From NCBI GenBank assembly GCA_903931945.1, contig CAIZEI010000111.1:1-36607 (forward strand): a stretch of 36,607 bases of DNA, read 5' to 3'. Origin of the DNA: an uncultured Hyphomicrobiales bacterium. GTDB taxonomy: Bacteria > Pseudomonadota > Alphaproteobacteria > Rhizobiales > Beijerinckiaceae. Positions 23,837 through 32,832 of the stretch are shown in pieces. The notes below the pieces were generated by a model. The model worked only from the letters and a program-made list of their open reading frames with translations, did not search any database and was not told the origin of the DNA. The translations under genes and the position numbers were made by a program. The stretch's first letter is position 1; every line of letters begins with the position of its first letter.

Positions 23837-25294
23837 CTATTCCTCGACAATTTTGTACTTCTGCCCGGCCTCCAGCGGGCCGGACTTTTCCAGTCCATTG
23901 AGCAGAAGAAACTGGTCGAGCGGGCGGTCTGCGCTTGCCATTCGTCTGGCCATGTCCTGCGCGGTGTCGCCTGCCGCAGCGGCAATCACTTTGATGCGCA
24001 GCGCGCGCAGTTTGGCGGCCTCCGCTGTCGACATCCGTCGGAACGTATTGATTGAAGCGCTATACTGCTGATCAAGTGTGGTGGGCAGGTCGCGCGCCGC
24101 GAAAATCAGCCGGTAGACATCCGCGCCGAGCTGAATGACTGCGACGCGGAAACTCCACTCGCCGCTACGGGCGGTCGCTGTGGCCGCGGGCAATCCGTTG
24201 ATGGCGGTCGACTGGATCGAGGCGGGGAGCAGACCTTCGATCCAGCCCGATTGCAGATACGCGTCGAGCGCTGTCCCGGTATCGACATGCACGCTGTCAA
24301 ACCGCAGCGCCTGTGCGCCGCCGTCGGCGACGCCGAGCACGGCCTGCGGGGTATTTTCAAGCACAAAACCGTCTGGCGCATCAAAAGTGAAACCGAAACG
24401 CGGATGCGAAAAGCGCCGACCGCGAATGACGCCGTCGGCAGGGCTGTCGCCAAAATCGATGCCATCGATCGCCGCCAGATAGTCGTTGCGTCCGGCGTCG
24501 CCAATGCCTGGCGCGCCAATCTGCCGCGCCGCCGCAGTCGCGCGCGCGATGCGCTCCGGCGTCGATGGATGCGTCGACATCAGGTCGGGCTGGTCCGCCT
24601 CGCGCTGGTTGAACAGCGCCGCGCGCAAGGTGATCGAACGGCCGAGCGAGGTCAGGAAGCGCGCTGCGCCATAAGGATCGTAACCGGCGGCGGCGGTGTT
24701 GCGCACGCCGATCTGATCGGCCTCGAATTCCTGCAGGCGTGAAAAATTGGCGAAGGTGCGCTGATTGACTTCAGTGATCTGCTGGCTTCGTTCGCCGGGC
24801 AGGAGCCGTTTGGTGGCGTTGACGACCAGCGCGTGATTTTTTTCCGTCTCGGCGCGCAACTGGGCGTGGCCGGCGGTGACATGGCCGATTTCATGCGCCA
24901 TGACGGCGGCAAGTTCCGATGTGTCGTTGGCGAGCGCCAGCAGGCCGCGCGTGACAAACAGATCGCCGGAGGGCAGAGCAAATGCGTTGACGACAGGCGA
25001 ATTCAGAATCGTGACCTTGTAGGCCTGCGCGGGCTTGTCGCCTGCGGCGGCGAGCTTGCCGAGCACCGTGTTGATATAGGTTTCTGCGGGCGGGAACGCA
25101 TAGGCCCCTCCGAACATCGCCGCCAGACGTTTTTGCTCGGCCGAAACTGGCGTTGCGGGCGCGACAATCTGTGGCGCAGGCGTCGGCCCCGGCACCGGCG
25201 TAACTGCGCTGTCGAGCTCGATCGTAGCGCAGCCCGAAAGCGCAAGCGCTGTCACAAGACTGGCTGCGGCCCGGACGAGGGAGCGTGAAATCAT
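23837..25294 (-). CDS. M48-family lipoprotein metalloprotease with LysM-like C terminus
   Basis: A 485-residue zinc protease of the BepA/LoiP-like group, probably anchored to the outer membrane. The lipobox is LSGC (Cys22). The zinc motif is H134-E-I-G-H138, and the third ligand lies in LQEFEADQIG. After the catalytic domain there is a beta-rich region (about 290-420), and the last 50 residues resemble a LysM/peptidoglycan-binding fold (VIAAAAGDTAQDMARR ... FLLLNGL ... GQKYKIVEE). Relatives assist outer-membrane protein quality control. The ATG at 25294 with AGGA upstream starts the lipoprotein signal; an ATG at 25330 adds 12 polar residues. It follows the SNase-like gene by 54 bases, probably in one unit. 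Confidence 0.88.
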   Translation of the reverse strand: MISRSLVRAAASLVTALALSGCATIELDSAVTPVPGPTPAPQIVAPATPVSAEQKRLAAMFGGAYAFPPAETYINTVLGKLAAAGDKPAQAYKVTILNSPVVNAFALPSGDLFVTRGLLALANDTSELAAVMAHEIGHVTAGHAQLRAETEKNHALVVNATKRLLPGERSQQITEVNQRTFANFSRLQEFEADQIGVRNTAAAGYDPYGAARFLTSLGRSITLRAALFNQREADQPDLMSTHPSTPERIARATAAARQIGAPGIGDAGRNDYLAAIDGIDFGDSPADGVIRGRRFSHPRFGFTFDAPDGFVLENTPQAVLGVADGGAQALRFDSVHVDTGTALDAYLQSGWIEGLLPASIQSTAINGLPAATATARSGEWSFRVAVIQLGADVYRLIFAARDLPTTLDQQYSASINTFRRMSTAEAAKLRALRIKVIAAAAGDTAQDMARRMASADRPLDQFLLLNGLEKSGPLEAGQKYKIVEE

Positions 25295-25348
25295 GATCCT
25301 GGGACGGGCCGGTGATTTAACATCCGGCATATATAGCCAGATTCAGGT

Positions 25349-26170
25349 CTATTGCCGAGCCCGGGGGCGATTGTAAGGCGAATTTACAGCGGAAGCCGGA
25401 ATTTCAAGCGCCGAAGGGTAAATGATTTCTATCTGCGGACCAAAGCGCAAATCGAGCTGTCCGCGGATGCGGGCGAATGCGCCTGTCAAGGTGCGGGGGT
25501 CGAGGCCGCTGGCGGTCATTTGCTTGAGCGTCGCGCGGGGGATCGTCGCGGAAAAATCAACTGTCCGCATGGGGCCGAAGTTGAGATAGAGGCGGCTCGC
25601 AGTTTCTCCAACGCTCGTGACCCGACCTTCCACAATCACTTTCTGTCCGGCGTGGCCTGCAAACGCCTCGCGCTGGGATGAGGGCAACGGCGCGTTGGCC
25701 GGGTCCGCCCAGAGGCCGCGATGGCCGAGGCGCGCTTCCTCTTCGAGCGTAAACAGCGGCGCGAGGCAGGCTGCCGGGCCAGGCTCCACAAGAGCGCGGG
25801 CCGCGCCCGTTGCAATCAAATGATCGGCGAGAGAAACCGGCGCGCGCTCGTCATCGTCCGGCAGGGTTGCAAAAACCCGCGCGAGGTTGCGACCCCAGCG
25901 GTCCTGCGTTGCGCCGATATAGTCTATGTCCAGGTCGCGGTCTGTGAGCCAGGCGCGCAGCTTGACAGCCGCATCGGCGCCTGCGGGCGGTGCGGGCGCT
26001 TCAACGCCATACAGGCGGAGATGGCCGCCGTCTTCGAGCGCGATTTCCAGCCGGTCATCGACATCGGCGGCTCTTGCTGTCGTTGTCCGCGCCGTTGGGC
26101 AGGAGGTTTGCGCGCCAGCGCAGGCGAAGGGCCAGACCACAATCAGGCCCGCGTAAAACAATCGCCGCAT
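25349..26170 (-). CDS. Secreted staphylococcal-nuclease-like (SNase) domain protein
   Basis: A 273-residue protein with a signal peptide (cleavage near AGA, about residue 20). Residues about 38-150 follow the thermonuclease-like layout: LRLYGVEAPAPP (usual GIDAPE position), LRAWLTDRDLDIDYIGATQDRWGRNLARVF (usual DRYGR position) and a later GLWADP (usual GLW motif). The catalytic Arg/Glu positions are only partly conserved (GVEAP has Glu in place of the usual Asp), so nuclease activity is uncertain. A second beta-rich domain follows (about 170-265; VIVEGRVTSVGETASRLYLNFG), which resembles an OB-fold. It lies upstream of the M48 gene on the same strand; tRNA-Arg is divergent. Confidence 0.8.
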   Translation of the reverse strand: MRRLFYAGLIVVWPFACAGAQTSCPTARTTTARAADVDDRLEIALEDGGHLRLYGVEAPAPPAGADAAVKLRAWLTDRDLDIDYIGATQDRWGRNLARVFATLPDDDERAPVSLADHLIATGAARALVEPGPAACLAPLFTLEEEARLGHRGLWADPANAPLPSSQREAFAGHAGQKVIVEGRVTSVGETASRLYLNFGPMRTVDFSATIPRATLKQMTASGLDPRTLTGAFARIRGQLDLRFGPQIEIIYPSALEIPASAVNSPYNRPRARQ

Positions 26171-26237
26171 GAACGCCAGAATCCGGGACTCGCGACGGTT
26201 TATCCCGGCGCGTGATCATGTTACATAGCACGTCTGC

Positions 26238-26314
26238 GGTTCCGTAGCTCAGCAGGATAGAGCAGCGGTTTCCTAAACCGAAGGTCGGAAGTTCGAGTCT
26301 TCCCGGGACCGCCA
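26238..26314 (+). tRNA. tRNA-Arg (anticodon CCT)
   Basis: The 77-base sequence folds as a full cloverleaf. The acceptor strands GGTTCCG and CGGGACC pair with one G-T. The D stem is GCTC/GAGC, and the anticodon loop TTCCTAA holds CCT (reads AGG). The T stem is GGAAG/CTTCC with loop TTCGAGT, followed by discriminator G and an encoded CCA (26312-26314). The first anticodon-stem pair is a G-A mismatch. No repeat of its 3' end is visible nearby, so there is no sign of an integrated element here. Confidence 0.93.
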
Positions 26315-26514
26315 GCGATTTCAAGGGGATATACAGATCTCGGAGACCACAAAAAAGGCGTAGGCGAACAGATTTGATTGGCGGGAGGCCGGGGCAGTGA
26401 TAATCGCTTTGTGACTGCGGCGTTGTTGGCGCCAGCATGGTCGGAGTGCTGGTTTGCATCGAGCCCATGTACGCTGTCGATCCGGTTCCCGACAAAAAAT
26501 GACTGGGGGATTCA

Positions 26515-27324
26515 ATGCCAATTTTGAAACTTGACGATGTCGATCTTTATTTTGAAAGCCACGGCAGCGGTCGCCCCTTTTTGTTCAATTCCGCGACAGC
26601 GACATGGGGCGAGCTCTGGAAGTTCTATCAGGTTGACGAATTTTCCAGGGATCATCAGGTCATCATTTTCGATCAACGCGGAACGGGGCGCTCGCCGGTG
26701 CGTTCGACGGATTTTTCCACGGCGCGGCTGGCGGCGGATGCAGCCGCCCTGCTCAGCCATCTTGGAGCAAGGGATGCAATTGTGCTTGGCCATTCCAACG
26801 GCGGCCGCGTGGCGCAGGCGCTGGCGCTCGATTATCCCGATCTCGTCGGCAAACTGATCCTGGCGTCCTCCGGCGGCACGCATCGCGGGTCCAAAGGCAT
26901 ACCGCTCAAGCTCTGCATGGGGCTCGTTGAAAAGGGATACGAGGGGTCGCTGCGGGACGGCGGGCTCAACACCGGCTTTACGGCTGCCTATCGGGCGAGC
27001 CATGCCGATCATGTCGCACGATTCATGCAAGTCCGGGCACAGGGCGCGCCATCGCTGGAAATATTCCTGCGCCACGTGATCGGGCGGCAGGATTTTGATT
27101 CAAAGGGGCGGCTCGCAGGCCTCTCGATTCCCGCTCTCGTGATGGTCGGCGGCGATGAAGACCATGGGGCGCAGGGCGGCGTGACGCATCTGGCCTTCGC
27201 AAAACAACTCGCCGCCGAAATTCCAAACGCTGAATTCGCACTGCTGGAAGATCAGGGCCATTATTATTACTATTCGGCCCCTGAGCAGATGAGCCGCATC
27301 ATCCGCGATTTTATTGTGCGATAA
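26515..27324 (+). CDS. Alpha/beta-fold hydrolase
   Basis: A 269-residue cytosolic hydrolase with a complete catalytic triad in the expected order: nucleophile Ser94 in GHSNGG, Asp214 in GGDEDHG and His249 in DQGHYYYY. The segment DQRGTGRS (about 53-60) is typical of the family that includes 3-oxoadipate enol-lactonase and non-haem haloperoxidase-like esterases. The oxyanion segment near residue 20 (GSGRPFLFNSA) lacks the common HG pair, which leaves the substrate open. GGGGG lies seven bases before the ATG. It stands alone between tRNA-Arg and the convergent rne gene, with a hairpin after it. Confidence 0.82.
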   Translation: MPILKLDDVDLYFESHGSGRPFLFNSATATWGELWKFYQVDEFSRDHQVIIFDQRGTGRSPVRSTDFSTARLAADAAALLSHLGARDAIVLGHSNGGRVAQALALDYPDLVGKLILASSGGTHRGSKGIPLKLCMGLVEKGYEGSLRDGGLNTGFTAAYRASHADHVARFMQVRAQGAPSLEIFLRHVIGRQDFDSKGRLAGLSIPALVMVGGDEDHGAQGGVTHLAFAKQLAAEIPNAEFALLEDQGHYYYYSAPEQMSRIIRDFIVR

Positions 27325-27393
27325 TTTACGACAAACACGGCGATGTGAAAGCATGGCCGATTGCTTTCGCCGATCTAGCCATTTCAGGCGAAG

Positions 27394-27426
27394 CGGGGAC
27401 TGGCTTGCCGCCGGTCCCCGTCCTTT
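27394..27426. terminator. Hairpin between alpha/beta hydrolase and rne
   Basis: CGGGGAC (27394-27400) pairs with GTCCCCG (27414-27420), and the 13-base loop can form an inner short helix (GGC/GCC). On the plus strand TCCTTTAAA follows, a weak T tract. It lies between two convergent genes, so it probably ends both transcripts. Confidence 0.55.
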
Positions 27427-27432
27427 AAATCG

Positions 27433-30400
27433 TCAGTTGCTGCCGAATGTCTGTTTGGCGCGCTGCCACCAGCCTGAGCGTTTGGGTCGCGCGGGATCGA
27501 GCGGCGCTTCGGGCAGGGGCGCGATATAGGCCGGCGGCGGTTCGACGGCATGGACCGCCTGCGGGGTTTCCCCGGCGATAGCCTCCGTTACGGGGACAGG
27601 CGCAGGGACCTCGCGATGCACAGCCGCAACGGCCTCAACAGTTTCGGGATCGTGCGAGACAGCCAAGGCTGTCGCGACGGGCTCCGGAGCCACAGGCTCT
27701 GGCGCGACGCCGGCAGCGTACGCCGCTTCATTCGCAGCAGCGCCGCTGTCCTGCGCGGGTTCGACGGCGTGTTCCTCGTCCGCCTGCGGCGCGGGGGAGG
27801 CGCCCTGATCGCCGTTGTTGTTCCGCTCGCCCCAGACGCGGGGCTCGCCCCGGCGCCGTCGTCCGCGACCGCGCTGGCGAAGCCCGCCACCGGATTCAGC
27901 GGCGCCAAAAGCGGCGTTGTCCGGCTGGGCGCCCTCGGTCTCTTCGGCGCCAGCGATTGCTTGGCGCCCGCCATTCCCATGCGTCGGGAAATCGCCGCCG
28001 ATGCGGGCGACATATTCGAGGCCATTGTCTGTGGGTTGCGGTTCGTTGGCGTCCTGGAATACGGCCTCGCGATCGCCGCGCCCGCGTCTGCGCCGGCGTT
28101 TACGGCGGGGACGCGAATCATTTTCGCCGCGCGGTCCATCGGTTGTCTCCGCGCCGTCCAGCTCTTCGCCTTCGTCCTCGTCGCCCTCGGCGTCGGCCTC
28201 GGTCGGGGTTTCAGCAGGCTCTTCCTCCTCAGGCTGCGGCGGAATCGAATCAATCCTGATCGATTGCGTGCGGTGCGTGAGATCGGGCGGAGGAGCTGCG
28301 AGTTCGCCCCGTTCCATGGCGTAATACGTCATGCCGGACAGCGAGTCGTCTGCCGCGATGATCACTGAAACACTGAATCGACGTTCGATGTCGCTCAGGC
28401 TCGCCCGTTTGTGATTGAGGATATAAAGCGCGACCTCGGTTCGGGCGCGCACTACGATGTTGTGCGTTGCCGAGCGGGCAAGCACATCTTCAATGGCGCG
28501 CAATGTATGCAGCGCGATAGACGCTGTGGCTCGCATCTGGCCGGTGGCTGCGCAATGCGGACAAGGAACGGTCGATCCTTCGAGGACGCCGGTGCGCATG
28601 CGCTGGCGCGACATTTCGAGCAGGCCGAAATGCGAAATCCGGCCGACCTGAATTCGGGCCCGATCATTCTTCAACGCATCCTTGATGCGCCGCTCGACTG
28701 CGCGGTTGTTGCGATGCTCCTCCATGTCGATGAAGTCGACAACGATGAGGCCGGCAAGATCGCGCAGTCGCAGCTGGCGCGCAACTTCGTCCGCGGCCTC
28801 CAGATTGGTGCGCAACGCTGTGTCTTCGATATTGTGTTCGCGTGTCGAACGGCCAGAGTTCACATCAATCGCGACGAGCGCCTCGGCCTGGTTGATGACC
28901 AGATAACCACCGGATTTTAGCGTGACAGTGTTCGAGAACATCGAATCAAGTTGCGTTTCAACCCCGCTCTTGGCGTAGAGCGACTGTTGTTCGCGCCACA
29001 ACCGGACATTTTTTTCATGGCTTGGCATCAACATGCGCATGTAGTCGCGCGCTTCGACAAAGCCCTCATCGCCAGCCACGAGAACCTCATCGATCTCCTT
29101 GCTGTAGAGATCGCGGATGGAGCGCTTGATGAGCGATCCCTCCTCGTAGACAAGGCAGGGCGCGGTTGATTTCAGCGTGAGTTCGCGCACGCTCTCCCAC
29201 ATGCGCAGCAGGTATTCAAAATCGCGCGTCACTTCGTTCGTTGTGCGCGAGGCGCCGGCGGTGCGAAGAATCACCCCCATGCCTTCGGGCACTTCCAGTT
29301 CGCCAGCAATTTCCTTCAGACGCTTGCGGTCCTGGGTATCCGTGATCTTGCGTGAAATGCCGCCGCCCCTGGCGGTGTTGGGCATCAGCACAGAGTAGCG
29401 TCCGGCCAGCGAAAGATAGGTTGTGAGCGCTGCGCCCTTGCTGCCGCGCTCTTCCTTGACGACCTGAACCAGCAGCACCTGACGGCGTTTGATGACTTCC
29501 TGAATCTTGTACTGGCGGCGCATCCGGGGCGCGCGATAGGGCATTTCCTCCATCGCATCGCCGCCGATCTGTTCGACGGAGTCGTCTTCTTCGGAGTCTT
29601 CGTCCTCGTCGTCTTCGTCGTCCTGCGCTGGTGGGCGCTGGTCGCGCGATTCGACAGCGCTCGCATGTTCATCGCTGGCGTGCGGTTCGTCTTCTGCGTT
29701 TGACGCCTCGACTGTTTCATGCGCGGCGTGGTCAGTCTCCGCGGGCGCAAGCGTCGGAGCCTCGTCTTCATGAAGGGAGGGTTTGTCGAGCGCGTGCGAT
29801 GGGGTCAGCGACTCCTGCGCTCCGTGCCCGGCATGGTCAATCGCCTGATGCTCAAGACCGGCGGGCGAGGTGGATTCAACCGCGCCGTGGGCCTCAGCTT
29901 CGTGCGTGTGATCATGAACGCCTGCATCGGTGGCCGGCTCAACGCCGCCGATCTCAGCATGTTCGCCGCTCACGCCCTGCGCTTCAGCGTCAGGCGTTCC
30001 ATCGCCGGTCGCGGTGGGATCGGCAAACGCATCGCCATTTGGAGGCGTAGCGTCCGCCGGCCCGGTAACCGCCTCGTCAGGACGCCGGCGGCGCTGAAAG
30101 CGATCTGGACGGCGGCGACGACCCTTGCGTTGCTGCGCGCCGCGTTCGTCCTCGTCTTCCTGCGCGTGAGCGCGCGCTTCGTCGGCGAGGAGCGCCTGTC
30201 GATCCGCGACAGGAATTTGGTAGTAATCGGGATGGATTTCCGAAAAGGCCAGAAATCCATGGCGGTTGCCGCCATATTCGACGAAAGCGGCCTGCAGGGA
30301 AGGCTCTACGCGCGTGACTTTCGCCAGATAGATATTGCCGCGCAATTGCCGCTTGCTGGCTGATTCGAAATCGAATTCTTCGACCCGGTTACCGCGCAGC

Positions 30401-30456
30401 ACCACCACCCGGGTCTCTTCCGGGTGGGAGGAATCGATAAGCATTTTGTTGGCCAT
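27433..30456 (-). CDS. rne: Ribonuclease E (Rne/Rng family) with split S1 domain
   Basis: A 1007-residue endoribonuclease, scaffold of the RNA degradosome. The S1 RNA-binding domain begins at about residue 35 (GNIYLAKVTRVEPSLQAAFVEYG), is broken by a long acidic and basic insert (about 90-310, rich in Glu, Asp, His and an Arg-rich block) and resumes near YKIQEVIKRRQVLLVQV. The catalytic core has EALVAIDVNSGR and GLIVVDFIDME, and the zinc link is C632-PH-C635. The C-terminal third is disordered, with Arg-rich RNA-binding blocks (RKRRRRRGRGDR, RGRGRRRRGEPR) and a final basic WWQRAKQTFG. Such an S1 insert is known in alphaproteobacterial RNase E. ATG 30456 with GGAAGAG about seven bases upstream is the start. 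It is divergent from the amidase gene. Confidence 0.96.
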   Translation of the reverse strand: MANKMLIDSSHPEETRVVVLRGNRVEEFDFESASKRQLRGNIYLAKVTRVEPSLQAAFVEYGGNRHGFLAFSEIHPDYYQIPVADRQALLADEARAHAQEDEDERGAQQRKGRRRRPDRFQRRRRPDEAVTGPADATPPNGDAFADPTATGDGTPDAEAQGVSGEHAEIGGVEPATDAGVHDHTHEAEAHGAVESTSPAGLEHQAIDHAGHGAQESLTPSHALDKPSLHEDEAPTLAPAETDHAAHETVEASNAEDEPHASDEHASAVESRDQRPPAQDDEDDEDEDSEEDDSVEQIGGDAMEEMPYRAPRMRRQYKIQEVIKRRQVLLVQVVKEERGSKGAALTTYLSLAGRYSVLMPNTARGGGISRKITDTQDRKRLKEIAGELEVPEGMGVILRTAGASRTTNEVTRDFEYLLRMWESVRELTLKSTAPCLVYEEGSLIKRSIRDLYSKEIDEVLVAGDEGFVEARDYMRMLMPSHEKNVRLWREQQSLYAKSGVETQLDSMFSNTVTLKSGGYLVINQAEALVAIDVNSGRSTREHNIEDTALRTNLEAADEVARQLRLRDLAGLIVVDFIDMEEHRNNRAVERRIKDALKNDRARIQVGRISHFGLLEMSRQRMRTGVLEGSTVPCPHCAATGQMRATASIALHTLRAIEDVLARSATHNIVVRARTEVALYILNHKRASLSDIERRFSVSVIIAADDSLSGMTYYAMERGELAAPPPDLTHRTQSIRIDSIPPQPEEEEPAETPTEADAEGDEDEGEELDGAETTDGPRGENDSRPRRKRRRRRGRGDREAVFQDANEPQPTDNGLEYVARIGGDFPTHGNGGRQAIAGAEETEGAQPDNAAFGAAESGGGLRQRGRGRRRRGEPRVWGERNNNGDQGASPAPQADEEHAVEPAQDSGAAANEAAYAAGVAPEPVAPEPVATALAVSHDPETVEAVAAVHREVPAPVPVTEAIAGETPQAVHAVEPPPAYIAPLPEAPLDPARPKRSGWWQRAKQTFGSN

Positions 30457-31151
30457 GGGATACTCTTCCGGGCATGTTCGGCAGCCCCGGATCGCCAGTC
30501 CCGACAGGACGGCGCGAGGCCGTTCCGGAATCAAGGCGACGAAGCGGTGCGGCATACATGCCGATTGGATGTGAAAGGGAAAACGCGTCCGGTCCGGCGT
30601 CCTGAATGACGCCCGCGCGCCGGACAGGTACGCGATGAAAATACGCCATCGGACTGTGGCGAACGAAGTCGTTGGAAGGGATTGCTGCTGCGCGCAGGCC
30701 AGTTCCGGCGCGCCGCGCGCGCGCAAGGCGCTGAGCGGGCGACGAATGGGGCGTGAGCGCGACAGTCATGAATCCAAAAAACCAAATCCGCAGGATGCAG
30801 AACCCGGCGGTCCAAACCACGCCCTTGCGGGGCGACCCATATCCGGAATGCGCTTCGGGCCACTGTGGCCTGACGCCGCCGCTCACAAACTCCGAAAGGC
30901 CGGTGAGCCAGGACGGAAGGTGGGCGTGCAACGCTGAAGTGTCCAGCCATTCAGAAAGCTGGACCGCCGACCCCGGATGGGGCTCTGATACATAGCGGTT
31001 GGAATAGCCGTTTGGCAAGTTTTCAATTGCTGTGGCCAAAACGCAACACCCTGACGCATTCCAGTCCGCCGGGTCTAACGGGGCGTTAACGGTTTCCACC
31101 CTATGCTTTACAGAGCGTAAAGGCTCGGATGTCCGCGCGGGAAATCTCATA
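30457..31151. promoter_or_regulatory. Long divergent leader/promoter region between rne and the amidase gene
   Basis: About 695 bases without a convincing gene. On the minus strand this should include the rne promoter and 5' untranslated leader; in E. coli a long rne leader is the site of autoregulation by RNase E, and the length here allows the same. Short helices are visible, for example CGCCC/GGGCG around 30825-30838. The plus-strand end is AT-richer (around 31000-31030 and 31085-31110), where the amidase promoter is likely. No boxes are clear enough to place. Confidence 0.5.
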
Positions 31152-32573
31152 ATGCCCTCGGCGCATGAATATTTTTCGATCGGCCGGCGCCTGTTCGCTA
31201 CCGCGGCGGGATGCGCCTTGCTGGGTCTTGCGGTCTGCCAGCCAGTTTTGGCTGCGCAAACAGTCGCGGCGACAGGCGGCCCGTTCACGCCGGCGCTTGC
31301 GGCCAATGGAATCATCGCCACCGGCGGGCGGCTGGAATCCACAGGCGAATTGACACGCCTGACGTTTGATGTTGAACGCAGCTTTGACGTGCATGGCTTC
31401 CTTCTGGCCGACCCGAATCGCGTCGTCATCGAGCTGCCGGAAGTCAATTTTCAGGTCGATCCGACGATTGGTCTGCGCGCGCCGGTTGCTGCAACCCGGC
31501 CTAAAGGCAAGCGTGGCCCGCTTGCGGGCGCCGAGCCGGCCAAACCGCTCGCAGGTGTTATCAGGTCCTACCGTTTCGGCTATTTTGCACCCGGAAAATC
31601 GCGGATTGTGATCGATCTGGCGGAGCCAGCGCGCCTCGTCCGCGCTGTCGTCGAGACGCAGCCTGGCCGGCGCCCGCGCCTGGTTGTGGAATTGTCGCCC
31701 ATCGCGCGGCCAGCCTTTCTTGCGTCGGTTCAAAAAGCAGCGCCATCGCAGAGCGTGGCCGCGTCTGCAATTCCGGCTGCGAGCATCTCCCAGGCGCGTC
31801 CCGTTGTCGTCGTTGACGCGGGCCATGGCGGCGTCGACGATGGCGCGCATGGCGGTCCAGGCGCTGTCGAGAAAGACATTGTGCTGGAGTTCGCGCGCAA
31901 TCTTGCTGCGCGGCTCGACAAGTCCGGGCGCTACAAGACGATCCTGACGCGATCGACCGATATTTTTATCCCGCTCAATGACCGCGTGAAAATCGCGCGG
32001 GAAGCCGGGGCGTCGCTGTTCGTCTCGATCCACGCCGATACGCTCGCCGACGATCCGCAAGTCGCTGGCGCCACAGTCTATACGGTTGCCGACCAGGCGT
32101 CCGATGTCGCCGCCGCCCGACTGGCGGACAAGGAAAACCAGTCTGACGCGGTTGCAGGCGTCGACAGTGGCGGGGACGCCGGCGAGGTCGCAGATATCCT
32201 TTTCGACCTCACGCGGCGCGAAACACGATCCTATTCGCAGGTTTTTGCGCGAACTCTGATAGATTACGTGGGGGAAGTTGCGCGCCTGAACAAGAATTCG
32301 CGGCGCGCCGCCGGGTTTCGTGTGCTGAAAGCGCCCGATGTGCCGTCTGTCTTGCTCGAACTTGGCTATCTTTCAAGCCAGGGCGATTCGTCAAATCTCG
32401 TTTCGGTCGCATGGAGAGAGAAAGTCGCCGGCGCTGTTGCTTCGGCGGTCGATCGCTTCTTTGTTGCGCGCGGCGTCGTATCGGCAAGCGCGCAACCGAC
32501 GGAGGCGGCCGGCCAGTTGAAGGAAAGCTTCAATTCGGTCGCAGCGCGCGGAGCCGATCGTGCAGATCGCTAG
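31152..32573 (+). CDS. amiC: Periplasmic N-acetylmuramoyl-L-alanine amidase (AMIN + Amidase_3)
   Basis: The enzyme cuts the amide bond between muramic acid and the stem peptide during cell separation. The 473-residue protein has a signal peptide (to about residue 34), an AMIN domain (about 55-190; RLTFDVERSFDVHGFLLADPNRVVIELP) that targets it to septal peptidoglycan, and a zinc amidase domain from about 215. Zinc ligands are His225 in VVDAGHGG, the Glu in VEKDIVLEF and the His in SIHADT; the catalytic Glu is in LLELGYLSSQGD. The ATG at 31152 is chosen because the signal peptide starts there. It is followed by mrcA and prfB, the usual alphaproteobacterial order. The symbol is by similarity of design to AmiC. 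Confidence 0.92.
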   Translation: MPSAHEYFSIGRRLFATAAGCALLGLAVCQPVLAAQTVAATGGPFTPALAANGIIATGGRLESTGELTRLTFDVERSFDVHGFLLADPNRVVIELPEVNFQVDPTIGLRAPVAATRPKGKRGPLAGAEPAKPLAGVIRSYRFGYFAPGKSRIVIDLAEPARLVRAVVETQPGRRPRLVVELSPIARPAFLASVQKAAPSQSVAASAIPAASISQARPVVVVDAGHGGVDDGAHGGPGAVEKDIVLEFARNLAARLDKSGRYKTILTRSTDIFIPLNDRVKIAREAGASLFVSIHADTLADDPQVAGATVYTVADQASDVAAARLADKENQSDAVAGVDSGGDAGEVADILFDLTRRETRSYSQVFARTLIDYVGEVARLNKNSRRAAGFRVLKAPDVPSVLLELGYLSSQGDSSNLVSVAWREKVAGAVASAVDRFFVARGVVSASAQPTEAAGQLKESFNSVAARGADRADR

Positions 32574-32576
32574 CGC

Positions 32577-32606
32577 ATTTTCCGATCCAGCTGGATCGCA
32601 AAATGT
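32577..32606. repeat. Palindromic intergenic element between amidase gene and mrcA
   Basis: CGATCCAGCTGGATCG (32584-32599) is a perfect 16-bp palindrome, extended by CATTTT / AAAATG arms to 13-bp arms with one mismatch. It starts three bases after the amidase stop codon. Further inverted pairs follow at about 32661-32697 (GGAGCG...CGCTCC enclosing AGCGAA...TTCGCT). The structure resembles dispersed REP-like elements of Rhizobiales genomes and can also serve as a 3' hairpin. The rest of the gap up to 32832 shows no gene. Confidence 0.6.
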
Positions 32607-32832
32607 TTCCGGATTTACAATTTTAGGGGCTTTCCCCGGCGATCGGATCGCAATCGTTTGGAGCGAAACCGGCGTCCGCTTCGCTGGAAAACGCTCCGGC
32701 TCGCCCGAAATTCAACACAAATCTGCGGCACAAAAGCATCCTGTGTATGGAACGCTGGTTGCTTGCGCCGATCGCGATCCTGTAAGAGAGCGTTTGCGCA
32801 GGGCTCGCGTCTATCGCGTGGAATGAGACAAT

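Noticed and set aside
26238-26514. tRNA-Arg as an attachment site of an integrated element
   Set aside because: No integrase and no duplicate of the tRNA 3' end is visible downstream; the flanking genes look resident.
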